Shown here: one piece after another, positions 7,757 through 15,966 of the stretch
Layout: each line of letters begins with the position of its first letter
Numbering within the stretch: position 1 is the first letter of the stretch
DNA from: UBA4742 sp002403895
GTDB taxonomy: Bacteria > Actinomycetota > Acidimicrobiia > Acidimicrobiales > Acidimicrobilacustridaceae
Direction: 5' to 3'
DNA length: 64,000 nucleotides
Assembly: GCA_036823295.1 (NCBI GenBank)
Contig: DAISGD010000007.1
Coordinates: 1-64,000 of the forward strand
Notes under the pieces: generated by a model
The model's input: the letters and a program-made list of their open reading frames with translations, nothing else
The model's database searches: none
What the model was told of the DNA's origin: nothing
Made by a program: the position numbers and the translations under genes

Positions 7757-9913
7757 TCAGGCGACGGTGACGCCGTCGGGGCCAACGAACTCGCAGCGGC
7801 CCCGACCAGCCGCCTTGGCCCGGTACATGGCCGCGTCAGCGGCCGCCATCAGCGAGTCGGCGGCATCGGCCGAGGTCCCGGCCACCACCATGCCGATCGA
7901 CACGCCGACCGCGGTCTGGTGGTCCTCGATCTTCATGGGCATGCCGATCGCACCGATCAGTCGGTCCGCCACCAGGCGGAGCTGGGCCGGTTCGTCGACG
8001 CCTTCGATCAGCACGGCGAACTCGTCGCCACCGATGCGGGCGGCGGTGTCGGTGTCACGGATGACCGTGTGGATCCGATCGGCGATCTGCGCCAGCACGG
8101 CGTCACCGACGTGGTGACCCAGCTGGTCGTTGACGGGCTTGAACCGGTCCAGGTCGAGATAGAGCAGAGCCACCGCCTGACCGTGGCGCTGGAAACGGGC
8201 GACGGCCTGCTCCAGTCGGTCATAAAGCAGCACCCGGTTAGGCAGGCCCGTGAGGTAGTCGTGCGTCGCGAGCTGACGCAGGCGGCGCTCGGCATCTTTC
8301 AGGTCGGTGATGTCGCGAGCCACGGCCGACACCGACTCCATGCGCCCCAGATGGTTCTGGTGGGCAAGGAACAGCGCCGAAACGGGGATGGGCTGGCCCC
8401 AACGGCTCCGGAACGTCAGCTCGCCTCGCCAGATGCCGTCGGAGGCCAGTGCCGGTTCGACGACGGTGTGGAACAGCTCGCGTGACTCGGCCTCGAAGAC
8501 CTCGGGCAGGGCGCTGGGGACCACGCCCGGGCTCGGGGCTCGCACCCCGAGAGTCTGGTTGGCCGCGTCGTTCACGTAGGACACCGTTCCGTGGTGGTCC
8601 GCGATCATCAAGAAGTCAGACCCGGCGTCGAGCACCCGGGCGAGCTGGTCGGCCCGCATCCCGGCGGCGACCTCGGCCGACACGTCGGCCACAGTGGCCA
8701 CGAAGCCGTAGTGCTCGCCCTCGCTTTTGAACACTGGGGCCACCCGGATCTCGGCCCACGCCGAGCCCACGTAGCCGCTGAGGTCATCGATGTCGGGCTC
8801 GACATCGCGGGTGCGAACCCGCACGGTGAAGGGCTCACGTGACTCGATGGCGGCCAGGCCTCGGGTGAGGATCTCGTCGACGTGCTCGGGCAGCAGCTCC
8901 GATTGCCACTTCAACCCGACCAGCTCGTCCTCACCTTCGAGGAATTCCGGCCAGCCGCCGTTGGCGTAGACGATGTTGCCGTCGGGATCGGTGCGCAGCA
9001 CGGCGATCGGGCCGGCCTCGGTGACAGTGCGGAACAGCTCGCGGACATTGTCGAGCTCGATGCGCAACTCCTCGGCTTCGGTCACATCGAGGCTGGCCCC
9101 GGCGTAGCCCTCGTACTCCCCGTCGGCATCGAAGAAGGGCATGGCCCGATGGTGGAGCCAGCGGTACTGACCGTCGCGCCGGGCGAGGCGGGCCGTGAAC
9201 TCAAACGGGGCACGGTCGCGGATCGAGCTGGCCAGGTCCTCGCCGATCTGGGCGAAGTCCTCGGGATGGAACGTCCTGAACACGCTGCGTTGCAGATCAG
9301 GATCGTCCGGAGCGATGCCCAGGAAATCGAAGCTGGCCCGGTTGCCGATGCGAGGAATGCCCTGGCGATCGGTCAGCCACAGCAGCACTGGGGTCTCGTT
9401 GACGAGACGATGAGCCGTGGCCTGGCGGGTGCGGGGATTGGCGAAGTCGAACACCTGCGACAGCAGGTAGTCGGGCCGCCCCTGGGGACCGTAGACCGGG
9501 GTCACCATGGTGCGGACCCAGTGGCCCTCGCCGTCGGGCCTCCGACAGCGGAAGTCGCACTCCAGGTAGTTGCGGCGCCCGCTCAGCACCTCGCCCAAGT
9601 GCGTCTTGAGGGTCATTCCCTCCGCGGGGTCGGTGAACGTCTCGAACCGCACCGGCGGCGCGTCGTCAGGCGTGAGCTGCACCAGATCGAGGAGCACAGG
9701 ATTGGCCCACAACAGGTCACCGTCGATCGACCAGAAGGCAGCACCGACGGGCGCGGCCATGAACATAGAGGTGAGGGCCTCGAGATGGCGCGCCAGGGTA
9801 GGTGTGAGGCCGTCGGCCTCCCACTCGCCTGTTGTTCCCGACTGTGCTGCGGGCTTTTCAGCCTGCACGGTCTGGCCTGCCTTCCCGCCAATGCCCGACG
9901 GTCCGCGTGACAC
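7757..9913 (-). CDS. Diguanylate cyclase with four PAS-type sensor domains
   Basis: 718 residues from GTG 9913 (start uncertain). No transmembrane segment is apparent, so it is probably cytoplasmic. Four consecutive PAS-like domains occupy roughly residues 45-165, 166-285, 290-420 and 425-545, shown by repeated PAC-type endings (YAGASLDVTEAEEL, VATVADVSAEV, VSAVARDITDL). The GGDEF domain (~550-710) has intact RIGGDEFAVL. An RDTD inhibitory I-site lies five residues before it, so product inhibition by c-di-GMP is expected. No EAL domain is present. It should make c-di-GMP in response to an unknown signal. It is divergent from the SDR gene at 10057. Confidence 0.92.
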   Translation of the reverse strand: MSRGPSGIGGKAGQTVQAEKPAAQSGTTGEWEADGLTPTLARHLEALTSMFMAAPVGAAFWSIDGDLLWANPVLLDLVQLTPDDAPPVRFETFTDPAEGMTLKTHLGEVLSGRRNYLECDFRCRRPDGEGHWVRTMVTPVYGPQGRPDYLLSQVFDFANPRTRQATAHRLVNETPVLLWLTDRQGIPRIGNRASFDFLGIAPDDPDLQRSVFRTFHPEDFAQIGEDLASSIRDRAPFEFTARLARRDGQYRWLHHRAMPFFDADGEYEGYAGASLDVTEAEELRIELDNVRELFRTVTEAGPIAVLRTDPDGNIVYANGGWPEFLEGEDELVGLKWQSELLPEHVDEILTRGLAAIESREPFTVRVRTRDVEPDIDDLSGYVGSAWAEIRVAPVFKSEGEHYGFVATVADVSAEVAAGMRADQLARVLDAGSDFLMIADHHGTVSYVNDAANQTLGVRAPSPGVVPSALPEVFEAESRELFHTVVEPALASDGIWRGELTFRSRWGQPIPVSALFLAHQNHLGRMESVSAVARDITDLKDAERRLRQLATHDYLTGLPNRVLLYDRLEQAVARFQRHGQAVALLYLDLDRFKPVNDQLGHHVGDAVLAQIADRIHTVIRDTDTAARIGGDEFAVLIEGVDEPAQLRLVADRLIGAIGMPMKIEDHQTAVGVSIGMVVAGTSADAADSLMAAADAAMYRAKAAGRGRCEFVGPDGVTVA

Positions 9914-9983
9914 GCGGCCGACATGCCCCGGCCTCTACTCCGCGGATCAGGCTAGCGGCCGCAGGTCCCTCGTGTCCGAAGAA

Positions 9984-10000
9984 TCTGACGACAGGTCAGA
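9984..10000. promoter_or_regulatory. Palindrome in a divergent promoter region
   Basis: TCTGAC (9984-9989) and GTCAGA (9995-10000) form a perfect 6-bp inverted repeat spaced by 5 bp. It lies in the 143-bp interval between the divergent cyclase (start 9913) and SDR (start 10057) genes. The geometry is that of a dimeric regulator operator, but no regulator is identified. Confidence 0.3.
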
Positions 10001-10056
10001 AATGGTGCGCGGACGCAGTTTGGGGACCCGTCGACCGCTCGACCTAACGTCACGCC

Positions 10057-10824
10057 ATGAACCTCTTCTCCATCGAAGGTAAGACCGCGCTCGTCACCGG
10101 CGGAGGTCGCGGCATCGGCCTCATGATCGCCCGTGGCTTCGTCGAGGCGGGGGCCAAGGTCTACATCTCGTCGCGCAAGGCCGACGTGTGTGACGAGGTG
10201 GCCGGCGAGTTGTCCCAAAGCGGCACGTGCATCTCCGTACCGGCAGATCTGAGCACCGAGGCCGAGTGTCGCCGTCTGGCCGACGAGATCACGGCCCGGG
10301 AGTCGAGCCTCGAGATCCTGGTCAACAACGCCGGAGCGAACTGGGGCGCGCCGTTAGCCGAGTTCCCTGATTCGGCCTGGGACCGTGTGCTGGACCTCAA
10401 CGTCAAAGGCGTGTTCCACCTCACCCGGTCGCTGGTGCCGCTGCTGTCAGCAGGATCGAAGCTCGGTGATCCGTCGAGGGTGATCAACATCGGCTCGATC
10501 GACGGGCTCCACGCCCCGGATCTCGAGACGTATTCCTATTCGACGTCGAAGGCGGCGGTGCACCACCTGACCCGGGTGCTGGCCAAGCGCCTCGCCCGGG
10601 AGGGCATCACCGTCAACGCCATCGCCCCGGGCCCCTTCGAGAGCAAGATGATGGCCGCCACCCTCGAGTCGTTCGGTGACGCCATCGTGGCCTCGTGCCC
10701 CCTGCGGCGAATCGGCGAGCCCGAGGACATGGCCGGCACCGCCATCTACCTGGCGTCGCGCGCCGGCGCCTACGTCACCGGGGCGGTGCTGCCCGTCGAC
10801 GGCGGACTGGCCACCACCCTCTGA
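10057..10824 (+). CDS. Short-chain dehydrogenase/reductase (classical SDR)
   Basis: 255 residues from ATG 10057. The Rossmann glycine motif TGGGRGIG (~residues 14-21), NNAG (~88-91), a Ser in INIGSIDG and the catalytic Y-x-x-x-K in YSYSTSK are present. The C-terminus PVDGGLATTL is typical of the FabG/gluconate 5-dehydrogenase-like group. An Arg in the first strand loop (SSRKAD) suggests NADPH preference. The substrate is unknown. Confidence 0.9.
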   Translation: MNLFSIEGKTALVTGGGRGIGLMIARGFVEAGAKVYISSRKADVCDEVAGELSQSGTCISVPADLSTEAECRRLADEITARESSLEILVNNAGANWGAPLAEFPDSAWDRVLDLNVKGVFHLTRSLVPLLSAGSKLGDPSRVINIGSIDGLHAPDLETYSYSTSKAAVHHLTRVLAKRLAREGITVNAIAPGPFESKMMAATLESFGDAIVASCPLRRIGEPEDMAGTAIYLASRAGAYVTGAVLPVDGGLATTL

Positions 10825-10832
10825 CGAACGGA

Positions 10833-10849
10833 TCCCGAAGGCTACGGGA
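10833..10849. terminator. Short hairpin between convergent genes
   Basis: TCCCG (10833-10837) and CGGGA (10845-10849) form a 5-bp stem with a 7-nt loop. It sits between the SDR stop and the stop of the small membrane protein gene on the other strand. It is a weak candidate for a shared terminator. Confidence 0.3.
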
Positions 10850-10854
10850 CCCGA

Positions 10855-11091
10855 TCAGGTGAAGCGAAGCAGGGCCACGACACCCAGAGCCAGTAAGGCC
10901 AGTACGGCCACGATGAGCACGATGTTCACCGCGCCGCTCTTCGGCCGGGCCAGCCCGAAATCGAACAGGTCCTCGCGGCTTTCGTGTTGCAAGTAGGCAT
11001 TGTCCGCCGGCGTCCCCACCTTGGGCAGGTGGTGCTGGGGCTTGCGCTGCTGCTTCTTGTTCCGGGTCCTCTTCTTCGAGCCGCTGGCCAT
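10855..11091 (-). CDS. Small C-terminally anchored membrane protein
   Basis: 78 residues from ATG 11091. The first 25 residues are strongly basic (SGSKKRTRNKKQQRK). A polar middle with LQHESREDLFDFG follows, then a single hydrophobic helix of ~20 residues ending in LLRFT at the very C-terminus. The layout predicts an N-in tail-anchored protein whose basic part could contact nucleic acid or phospholipid. No family is recognised. It lies upstream of nothing on its own strand and converges with the SDR gene. Confidence 0.6.
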   Translation of the reverse strand: MASGSKKRTRNKKQQRKPQHHLPKVGTPADNAYLQHESREDLFDFGLARPKSGAVNIVLIVAVLALLALGVVALLRFT

Positions 11092-11109
11092 CGGCGGAGA
11101 CACTAGACC

Positions 11110-11280
11110 GTGACGCGACCACGGCGAAGCAACGCTGGGTCGTGTCGGCCCGGTAGCCTGCCGCCGTTCGAGCAACGGGCGGACGATTGGCACCATTCAC
11201 GATTCGGCGAGCCCTTCTCCGAGCTGTACGGCGAATGGGAGGCGACGGGCAAGCCTTACTACCCCACCAGTAGGGACTGA
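11110..11280 (+). CDS. Possible small protein of 56 residues
   Basis: An open frame from GTG 11110 to TGA 11280. The second half (FGEPFSELYGEWEATGKPYY) has a protein-like composition, unlike the Arg/Pro-rich shadows common in this GC-rich DNA. It ends 1 bp before the 3' end of the convergent helicase gene. The start is uncertain and no family is recognised. It could also be the C-terminus of a longer decayed gene. Confidence 0.3.
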   Translation: MTRPRRSNAGSCRPGSLPPFEQRADDWHHSRFGEPFSELYGEWEATGKPYYPTSRD

Positions 11281-11281
11281 G

Positions 11282-13283
11282 TCAGCCCCGGCCGGTGGTG
11301 GGCTGGCGGCGCTTGCCCTTGTCCCTGTTGGGGACGGCGGCCCGTTTGGAACGGCCCGCAGGAGCGCCGGCGGAGGAGCCTGCCCCAGTCTGCAAGTGGG
11401 CGCGGCGGGTCTTGCGGTTGCCTTGGGGATTCGCCGGTGTCGGACCCGACGAACGCGACGCACCGGTACGGCCCGACGCAGCGGGGGCACCGGGGCGGCT
11501 CGACTGGGCAGCCTGACCTGACGGTCGGCCCTGACCGGAAGAGCCCGTACCCGACGGCTTGGTGGAACGACCGGAGCCGGCCGCCGAACCCGACGCGGAC
11601 CTGGAAGACGAGCCGGAGGGCCGACCCTGACCTCGATCAGGCCGGGAGTCGGGCCGGTCGCTGCGCTCAGGACGAGCCGAACGGTCGCTCCGGCCGTCCC
11701 AGTCACTGCGCTCGCCGCGATCGTCGCGTGACTCGCGTCGAGGATCCCGCTCGGGCCGCGGCCGGCGAGTGCGGTCCGGCCCACCCGAGCGACGGCCGGA
11801 CGGGGTGGGGCGGGCGCGATGGCCGGTCGTCACCTGGTTGATGGTCTGGTAGGCGCGGGCCGGGCGGGCCGCCCGCCGTGGCGGGCGGTCAATGATGGGC
11901 AGGGGTGACTCGNNNNNNNNNNGGCGCCATCCACGGGCACAGCCGCGCGCGCCGCGGCGCGCGCATACCGTTCGGGTCACGAGTCCGAGATCCTCAACGA
12001 GTTCGCGGAGTTGCTCGCCCTGCCGAACCTGGCCAGCGACTCCGCCGGCATCCGGCGCAACGCGGACTATCTCCTGAAGATGATCGGCAAGCGAGGGTTC
12101 ACGAATACCCGCCTGCTCACGGTGCCGGGCGGGCCGCCCGCCGTGGCGGGCGGTCAATGATGGGCAGGGGTGACTCGTCCGGTGAGGTGATGCCGGTAGG
12201 CATCTTGAGGATCTTCTGCATCCGGGTCACGTCCTTGCGCAGCTCCGGGGCCACGAAGGTGACCACGATGCCCTCGGCGCCGGCCCGACCGGTGCGCCCC
12301 GAACGGTGGACATAGTCCTTCTCGTCGGCGGGCGGGTCGAGATGCACCACGGCGCACACGCCGTCGACGTGGATGCCGCGGGCGGCGACGTCGGTGGCGA
12401 TCAGCGCGTCGATCGAGCCGCGATGGAAGGCCTCCAGGGCCCGCTCACGCTGGGACTGGGAGCGGTCGCCGTGGATGGCGGCGGTGCGCAGCCCAGACTG
12501 GTCAAGCTGGCGGGCCACACGATCGGCGCCCCGCTTGGTCCGGCAGAACACGATGGTGGGACCGCTGGTGGAGATGACCTTGGCGCACTGCTTGATGCGG
12601 TCGTCGCGCGACACGTTCCAGAACAGGTGCGTCACCCGGGCGCCGTCGGCCGGGTCCGTCGCCAGCTCGTGGCGGGCCGGATTGCGTTGGTAGTGGCGGA
12701 CCAGCACGTCGATGTCGCCGTCGAGGGTGGCCGAGAACAACAACGTCTGGCGCGTCTCGGGGGTGAGGTCGAGCAGTTTGCGGACCTCGGGCAGGAACCC
12801 CATGTCGGCCATGCGGTCGGCCTCGTCGATGACCACGAACTCGACCTCGTCGAGCTTGACGTCACCCCGGTTAACCAGGTCCATCAGGCGGCCGGGACAG
12901 GCCACGGCGATGTCCACGCCCCGCCGCAAGGCGTTGAGCTGGGTGCCGAAGCCGTTGCCGCCGTAGAAGGCCTCGACCCGGCGGCCACGGGTACCAGCGA
13001 GCATGAGGAGCTCGTCACGCACCTGCGAGGCCAGCTCGCGGGTGGGGACGAGGACGAGGCCCTTGGGACGCCGGGGATCGGCCTGGCCGATGTTGGCCAC
13101 CAGCGGGATGCCGAAGGCGATGGTCTTGCCGGAGCCGGTCGGCGCTTTGCCGCACAGATCGCGGCCGGCCAGGGCGTCGGGCAGGGTCATGGCCTGGATG
13201 GGGAAGGGCGCGTCGATGCCCTGTTCAGTGAGGGTGGCCACGATGGGCGCGGGGACGCCGAGATCGGCGAACGTGCTGGACAC
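11282..13283 (-). CDS. DEAD-box RNA helicase, interrupted by an assembly insert
   Basis: ATP-dependent RNA helicase. All core motifs are present: APTGSGKT (motif I), VPTRELAS (Ia), DEAD in VIDEADRMADMGF (II), FSATLD (III), TDVAARG (V) and HRSGRTGRAG (VI). The start ATG 13283 is at the usual distance before the Q-motif region. The core frame ends artificially near 12117. The Arg/Ser/Gly-rich tail, ending KGKRRQPTTGRG, is in a different frame at 11282-11912. Removing positions 11913-12177 (265 bp) restores one uninterrupted 579-codon gene, giving a 578-residue protein with a ~200-residue basic tail. Such tails are common in actinobacterial cold-shock/ribosome-assembly helicases and bind RNA. 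Confidence 0.9.
11859..11912. repeat. 54-bp direct repeat, left copy, beside a scaffold gap
   Basis: Identical to 12124-12177. Both copies encode the same helicase residues (ESPLPIIDRPPRRAARP). The copy ends exactly at the N run, as expected if two contig ends overlapped and were not merged. Confidence 0.95.
11913..11922. other. 10-N scaffold gap
   Basis: Ten undetermined bases between the left 54-bp repeat and a short foreign segment. The size is probably arbitrary. Confidence 0.99.
11923..12123 (+). pseudogene. Foreign fragment: M20-type peptidase N-terminus
   Basis: In the + frame beginning at 11924 this encodes an N-terminal M20-peptidase-like stretch with SEILNEFAELLALPNLASDS, an ADYLLKMIGKRGF segment, then TRLLTVPGGPPAV. 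In M20 dipeptidases the last motif continues toward the metal site. Here it runs into the right copy of the 54-bp helicase repeat, and the two genes share the bases coding PGGPPAV. No start is visible upstream because of the gap. I take it as a contig tip from another gene or organism joined by a short GC-rich match. Confidence 0.8.
12124..12177. repeat. 54-bp direct repeat, right copy
   Basis: Same sequence as 11859-11912. From 12178 onward the helicase core continues normally. Confidence 0.95.
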
Positions 13284-13683
13284 GGAAGGTCTCCTGGTGC
13301 GGTTGGACGCGTCTCGCCCAACTCATGAACGGGGGCAGCGGAAGAGGCAGCCGCAGGCCAGGGGGCTGATCGGGCGCCGGCACCGGCCACTCGAAACGAG
13401 GGCCCACGCATGCCTCTGCGCGCAGGTGACGATCAGTCGTACCCCGACATAGTACCAGTCCACCGGCCGTTTTCGTGCATCCGGGGGGCGCCGAGCGGGT
13501 ACGTTGCTGGAAAAGAAGAACAGGTTCTCGTTTCCTGATCCATATCTTGATCNNNNNNNNNNNNNNNNNNNNNNNNNNNNNNNNNNNNNNNNNNNNNNNN
13601 NNNNNNNNNNNNNNNNNNNNNNNNNNNNNNNNNNNNNNNNNNNNNNNNNNNNATCTTGATCAAGGAATGCTGAGGGGGAATCC
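13284..13683. other. Intergenic region with a 100-N gap (13553-13652)
   Basis: Upstream region shared by the divergent helicase (start 13283) and epimerase (start 13684) genes. Apart from the gap it holds a small palindrome AGAAC-AG-GTTCT (13517-13528). The nine bases ATCTTGATC stand on both sides of the gap (13544-13552 and 13653-13661). A GAGGGGG ribosome-binding site precedes the epimerase ATG. I see no gene or RNA here. Confidence 0.7.
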
Positions 13684-14586
13684 ATGATCGAAGGCAAACG
13701 GGTGCTGATCACCGGACCGGCCGGCCAAGTAGCGCTGCCCATCACCCGGGCACTGGCCGCGGCCAACGAGGTGACCGGTATTGCCCGCTTCCGCGATCCG
13801 CGGGTCCGCGCCGAACTCGAGGCGATCGGGGTGACATGCATCGCGGTGAACCTTGCCGCCGGACAGTTCGACGACGTCCCCGACGACGTGGACTACGTCC
13901 TGAATCTGGCCGTCGTGAAGTCGAGCCGGTGGGAGGTCGACCTTCGGGGCAATGCCGAGGCCGTCGGGCTGCTCATGGCCCACTGCCGCTCGGCGTCGGC
14001 CTTCCTCCACTGCTCCTCGACGGGCGTCTACCAGGCCGCCGGGCCTCACCTCCAAGCCGAGACCGACCCGCTGGGCGACAACCACCGGGTCATCATGCCG
14101 ACGTATTCGATCGCCAAGATCGCGGCCGAGGCCGTGGTTCGTACCGAGGCCCGCCAGCTCGGCCTGCCCACCACCATCGCCCGGCTGAATGTGCCCTACG
14201 GCGACAACGGTGGCTGGCCGCTGTTCCACCTCGAGATGGTTCTCGCCGGCCAGCCCATCCCCGTCCACCCTGACCAGCCCAACCTCTTCAACCCCATCCA
14301 CGAGGACGACATCGTGGCCACCATCCCCGCTCTGTTGGCGGCAGCTTCGGTTCCGGCCACCATCGTGAACTGGGCCGGTGACCAACAGGTCGCACTAGAA
14401 GACTGGGTCACCGTGCTCGCCGCCCTCGTCGGGCGCGAAGCAAGTTTCGAGGTCACCGAGGGCACCATCGGTGGGGTGACGACCAACAACGCCCGCCGGA
14501 TGGAACTGCTCGGCCCCACCACCGTGGACTGGCGCGACGGCATGCGCGCCATGGTGGCAGCGCAGCATCCCGAGCTGCTGGTCTAG
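13684..14586 (+). CDS. NAD-dependent epimerase/dehydratase family protein
   Basis: 300 residues from ATG 13684. The extended-SDR cofactor motif is an altered TGPAGQVA near residue 10 (usual GxxGxxG). HCSSTGVYQ carries the catalytic Ser/Thr and YSIAK (~residue 139) is the Y-x-x-x-K pair. The late NPIHEDDIV segment is typical of atypical/extended SDRs acting on nucleotide sugars or related compounds. The product is not predictable. Its stop overlaps the stop of the convergent thioesterase gene by 4 bp (CTAG). Confidence 0.85.
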   Translation: MIEGKRVLITGPAGQVALPITRALAAANEVTGIARFRDPRVRAELEAIGVTCIAVNLAAGQFDDVPDDVDYVLNLAVVKSSRWEVDLRGNAEAVGLLMAHCRSASAFLHCSSTGVYQAAGPHLQAETDPLGDNHRVIMPTYSIAKIAAEAVVRTEARQLGLPTTIARLNVPYGDNGGWPLFHLEMVLAGQPIPVHPDQPNLFNPIHEDDIVATIPALLAAASVPATIVNWAGDQQVALEDWVTVLAALVGREASFEVTEGTIGGVTTNNARRMELLGPTTVDWRDGMRAMVAAQHPELLV

Positions 14587-15014
14587 GACGCGGTTCCCGA
14601 TGGCAGGGCGTAGGTGACCACGGCCTGGGCCACCGGGTGGGTGGTCCCCTCCGAGTGGAGACGAACGTCGACCACCGCCAGCTTGCGTCCCAGCTTGAGG
14701 AACTCGGCGTCGGCCACGAGGTCGGCCGGTTGGGGCTTGTGCAGGAAGCTGATCGTCAGGCTGCTAGTCACGGCCAAGGCGACCGGGCCGATGTGGGCCA
14801 GGATCAACGCGTAGGCCGCGGCGTCGGCCAGCGCCATCAGCGTCGGGCCTGACACCGTCCCGCCCGGGCGCAGCATGAGGCTGGCCACCGATTGTCGCAA
14901 CCGGAGCCGATCCTGCTCGACGTGTTCGACCTCGTAGCCCCGCGGCGTGTCGAAGGCCTCGTCGAAGAAGTGGTTCAGCTCGGCCACGGTCATCTGGGGG
15001 TCGGGGTGGGGCAT
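14583..15014 (-). CDS. PaaI-type hotdog-fold thioesterase
   Basis: 143 residues. Hotdog-fold features include PGGTVSGPTLMALADAAAYA, with the Gly-rich turn and the long central helix, then TSSLTISFLHKP. The acidic catalytic residue is probably the Asp in ALADAAA. Members hydrolyse acyl- or aryl-CoA thioesters. It is divergent from the gene at 15048 with 33 bp between starts and tail-to-tail with the epimerase. Confidence 0.85.
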   Translation of the reverse strand: MPHPDPQMTVAELNHFFDEAFDTPRGYEVEHVEQDRLRLRQSVASLMLRPGGTVSGPTLMALADAAAYALILAHIGPVALAVTSSLTISFLHKPQPADLVADAEFLKLGRKLAVVDVRLHSEGTTHPVAQAVVTYALPSGTAS

Positions 15015-15047
15015 CGGCTCAGCATTTCATGCCACTAGCGTTCGGGT

Positions 15048-15878
15048 GTGCCCGACATCGACGCCGCGCTCGACTTACTCGCCCCCGGCGTGTACGCCTG
15101 GATCCAGCGTCCGGGCGGCCACGGGCGGGCCAATGCCGGCCTCGTGCTCGAAGCCGACGGCGCCACCGTGGTCGACTCGCTACTGACCCCGTCACAGGCG
15201 ATCCCGCTACACAATGCCATCGCCGAGCTGGGCGTGGCGGTCCGGCGCATGGTCCTGTCCAGCAGCCACATCGAATTCGTCGGGGGATCGTCGGTGTTCT
15301 GGACGGCGGCCCGCTACGGCCGTTCCCAGACCAGCGCCCTGCTCGACCAGCCCCCAAACCTGGCCGGCTACCGGCGGTTGTTCCCCGACTGGGCCGACGA
15401 GTTCGACGACGAGTTCACCACCCGTCCCATCTCCCACACCGTCGACACCGCGGCGTGGCTCTCCCCCGTTGTGTGCACCGTGCCCACCGGGGGTCAGATG
15501 GCGGAGAACCTCATGGCGCTGGTGCCGTCGGTCGACACCTTGTTCGCCGGCGCCATGTGCGCGTTCGGTACGACCCCCAACGCATTCGACGGCAACCCCG
15601 GCGCCTGGGCCGACGCCTTGGGCGAGTTGGCGGAACTGGCCGGCACCATCGTCCCCGGTATCGGGCCGGTGGGCAGCGCCGATGAGGTGCTCGCCCTGCA
15701 GGCCTACCTGTATGCCTGCGTGGAGGCCGAGGGTAACCCGGGCGGCATCCCCGACGGCCCGTGGGAGGCGTGGACCGACCGCCACCTCGACGAGGTCAAC
15801 ATCGAGCGGGCGGCGATGCTGGCCGCCGGTGACGAGGCCGTTCCCCCCTCGATGCTGCGCCTCATCGGCCTGGCCTGA
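15048..15878 (+). CDS. Metallo-beta-lactamase-fold protein with degenerate metal site
   Basis: 276 residues from GTG 15048. The fold is suggested by NAGLVLEADGATVVDSLL at the N-terminus followed by a His-containing loop. Where active members have HxHxDH this protein reads SSSHIEFVGGS, keeping only one His. The usual late PGHGP reads VPGIGPVG. With most metal ligands lost, hydrolase activity is unlikely. A binding or structural role is possible, but this is inference. The frame is intact and codon use is normal, so it is not an obvious pseudogene. Confidence 0.7.
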   Translation: MPDIDAALDLLAPGVYAWIQRPGGHGRANAGLVLEADGATVVDSLLTPSQAIPLHNAIAELGVAVRRMVLSSSHIEFVGGSSVFWTAARYGRSQTSALLDQPPNLAGYRRLFPDWADEFDDEFTTRPISHTVDTAAWLSPVVCTVPTGGQMAENLMALVPSVDTLFAGAMCAFGTTPNAFDGNPGAWADALGELAELAGTIVPGIGPVGSADEVLALQAYLYACVEAEGNPGGIPDGPWEAWTDRHLDEVNIERAAMLAAGDEAVPPSMLRLIGLA

Positions 15879-15895
15879 GCCGGCTCCTCTGTCTC

Positions 15896-15955
15896 TTGCG
15901 TTCCACAGCGGCGGAAGCCGCTGTGTCAGCCGGATTCGGCAGGCGTGGAACGCAA
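15896..15955. repeat. Multi-branched inverted repeat between convergent genes
   Basis: An 11-bp outer stem (15896-15906 TTGCGTTCCAC with 15945-15955 GTGGAACGCAA) encloses two hairpins. One is CACAGCGGC/GCCGCTGTG (15904-15912 with 15917-15925) with a GGAA loop. The other is GCCG-GATT-CGGC (15929-15940). Placed 18 bp after one stop codon and 12 bp before the convergent one, it could be a bidirectional terminator. Its architecture resembles the element at 2019-2060. Confidence 0.65.
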
Positions 15956-15966
15956 CGTGCGCAAGA

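Noticed and set aside
13509..13535. AGAACAGGTTCT as a possible LexA box
   Set aside because: The half-sites are separated by two bases instead of four, so it does not fit the GAAC-N4-GTTC rule.
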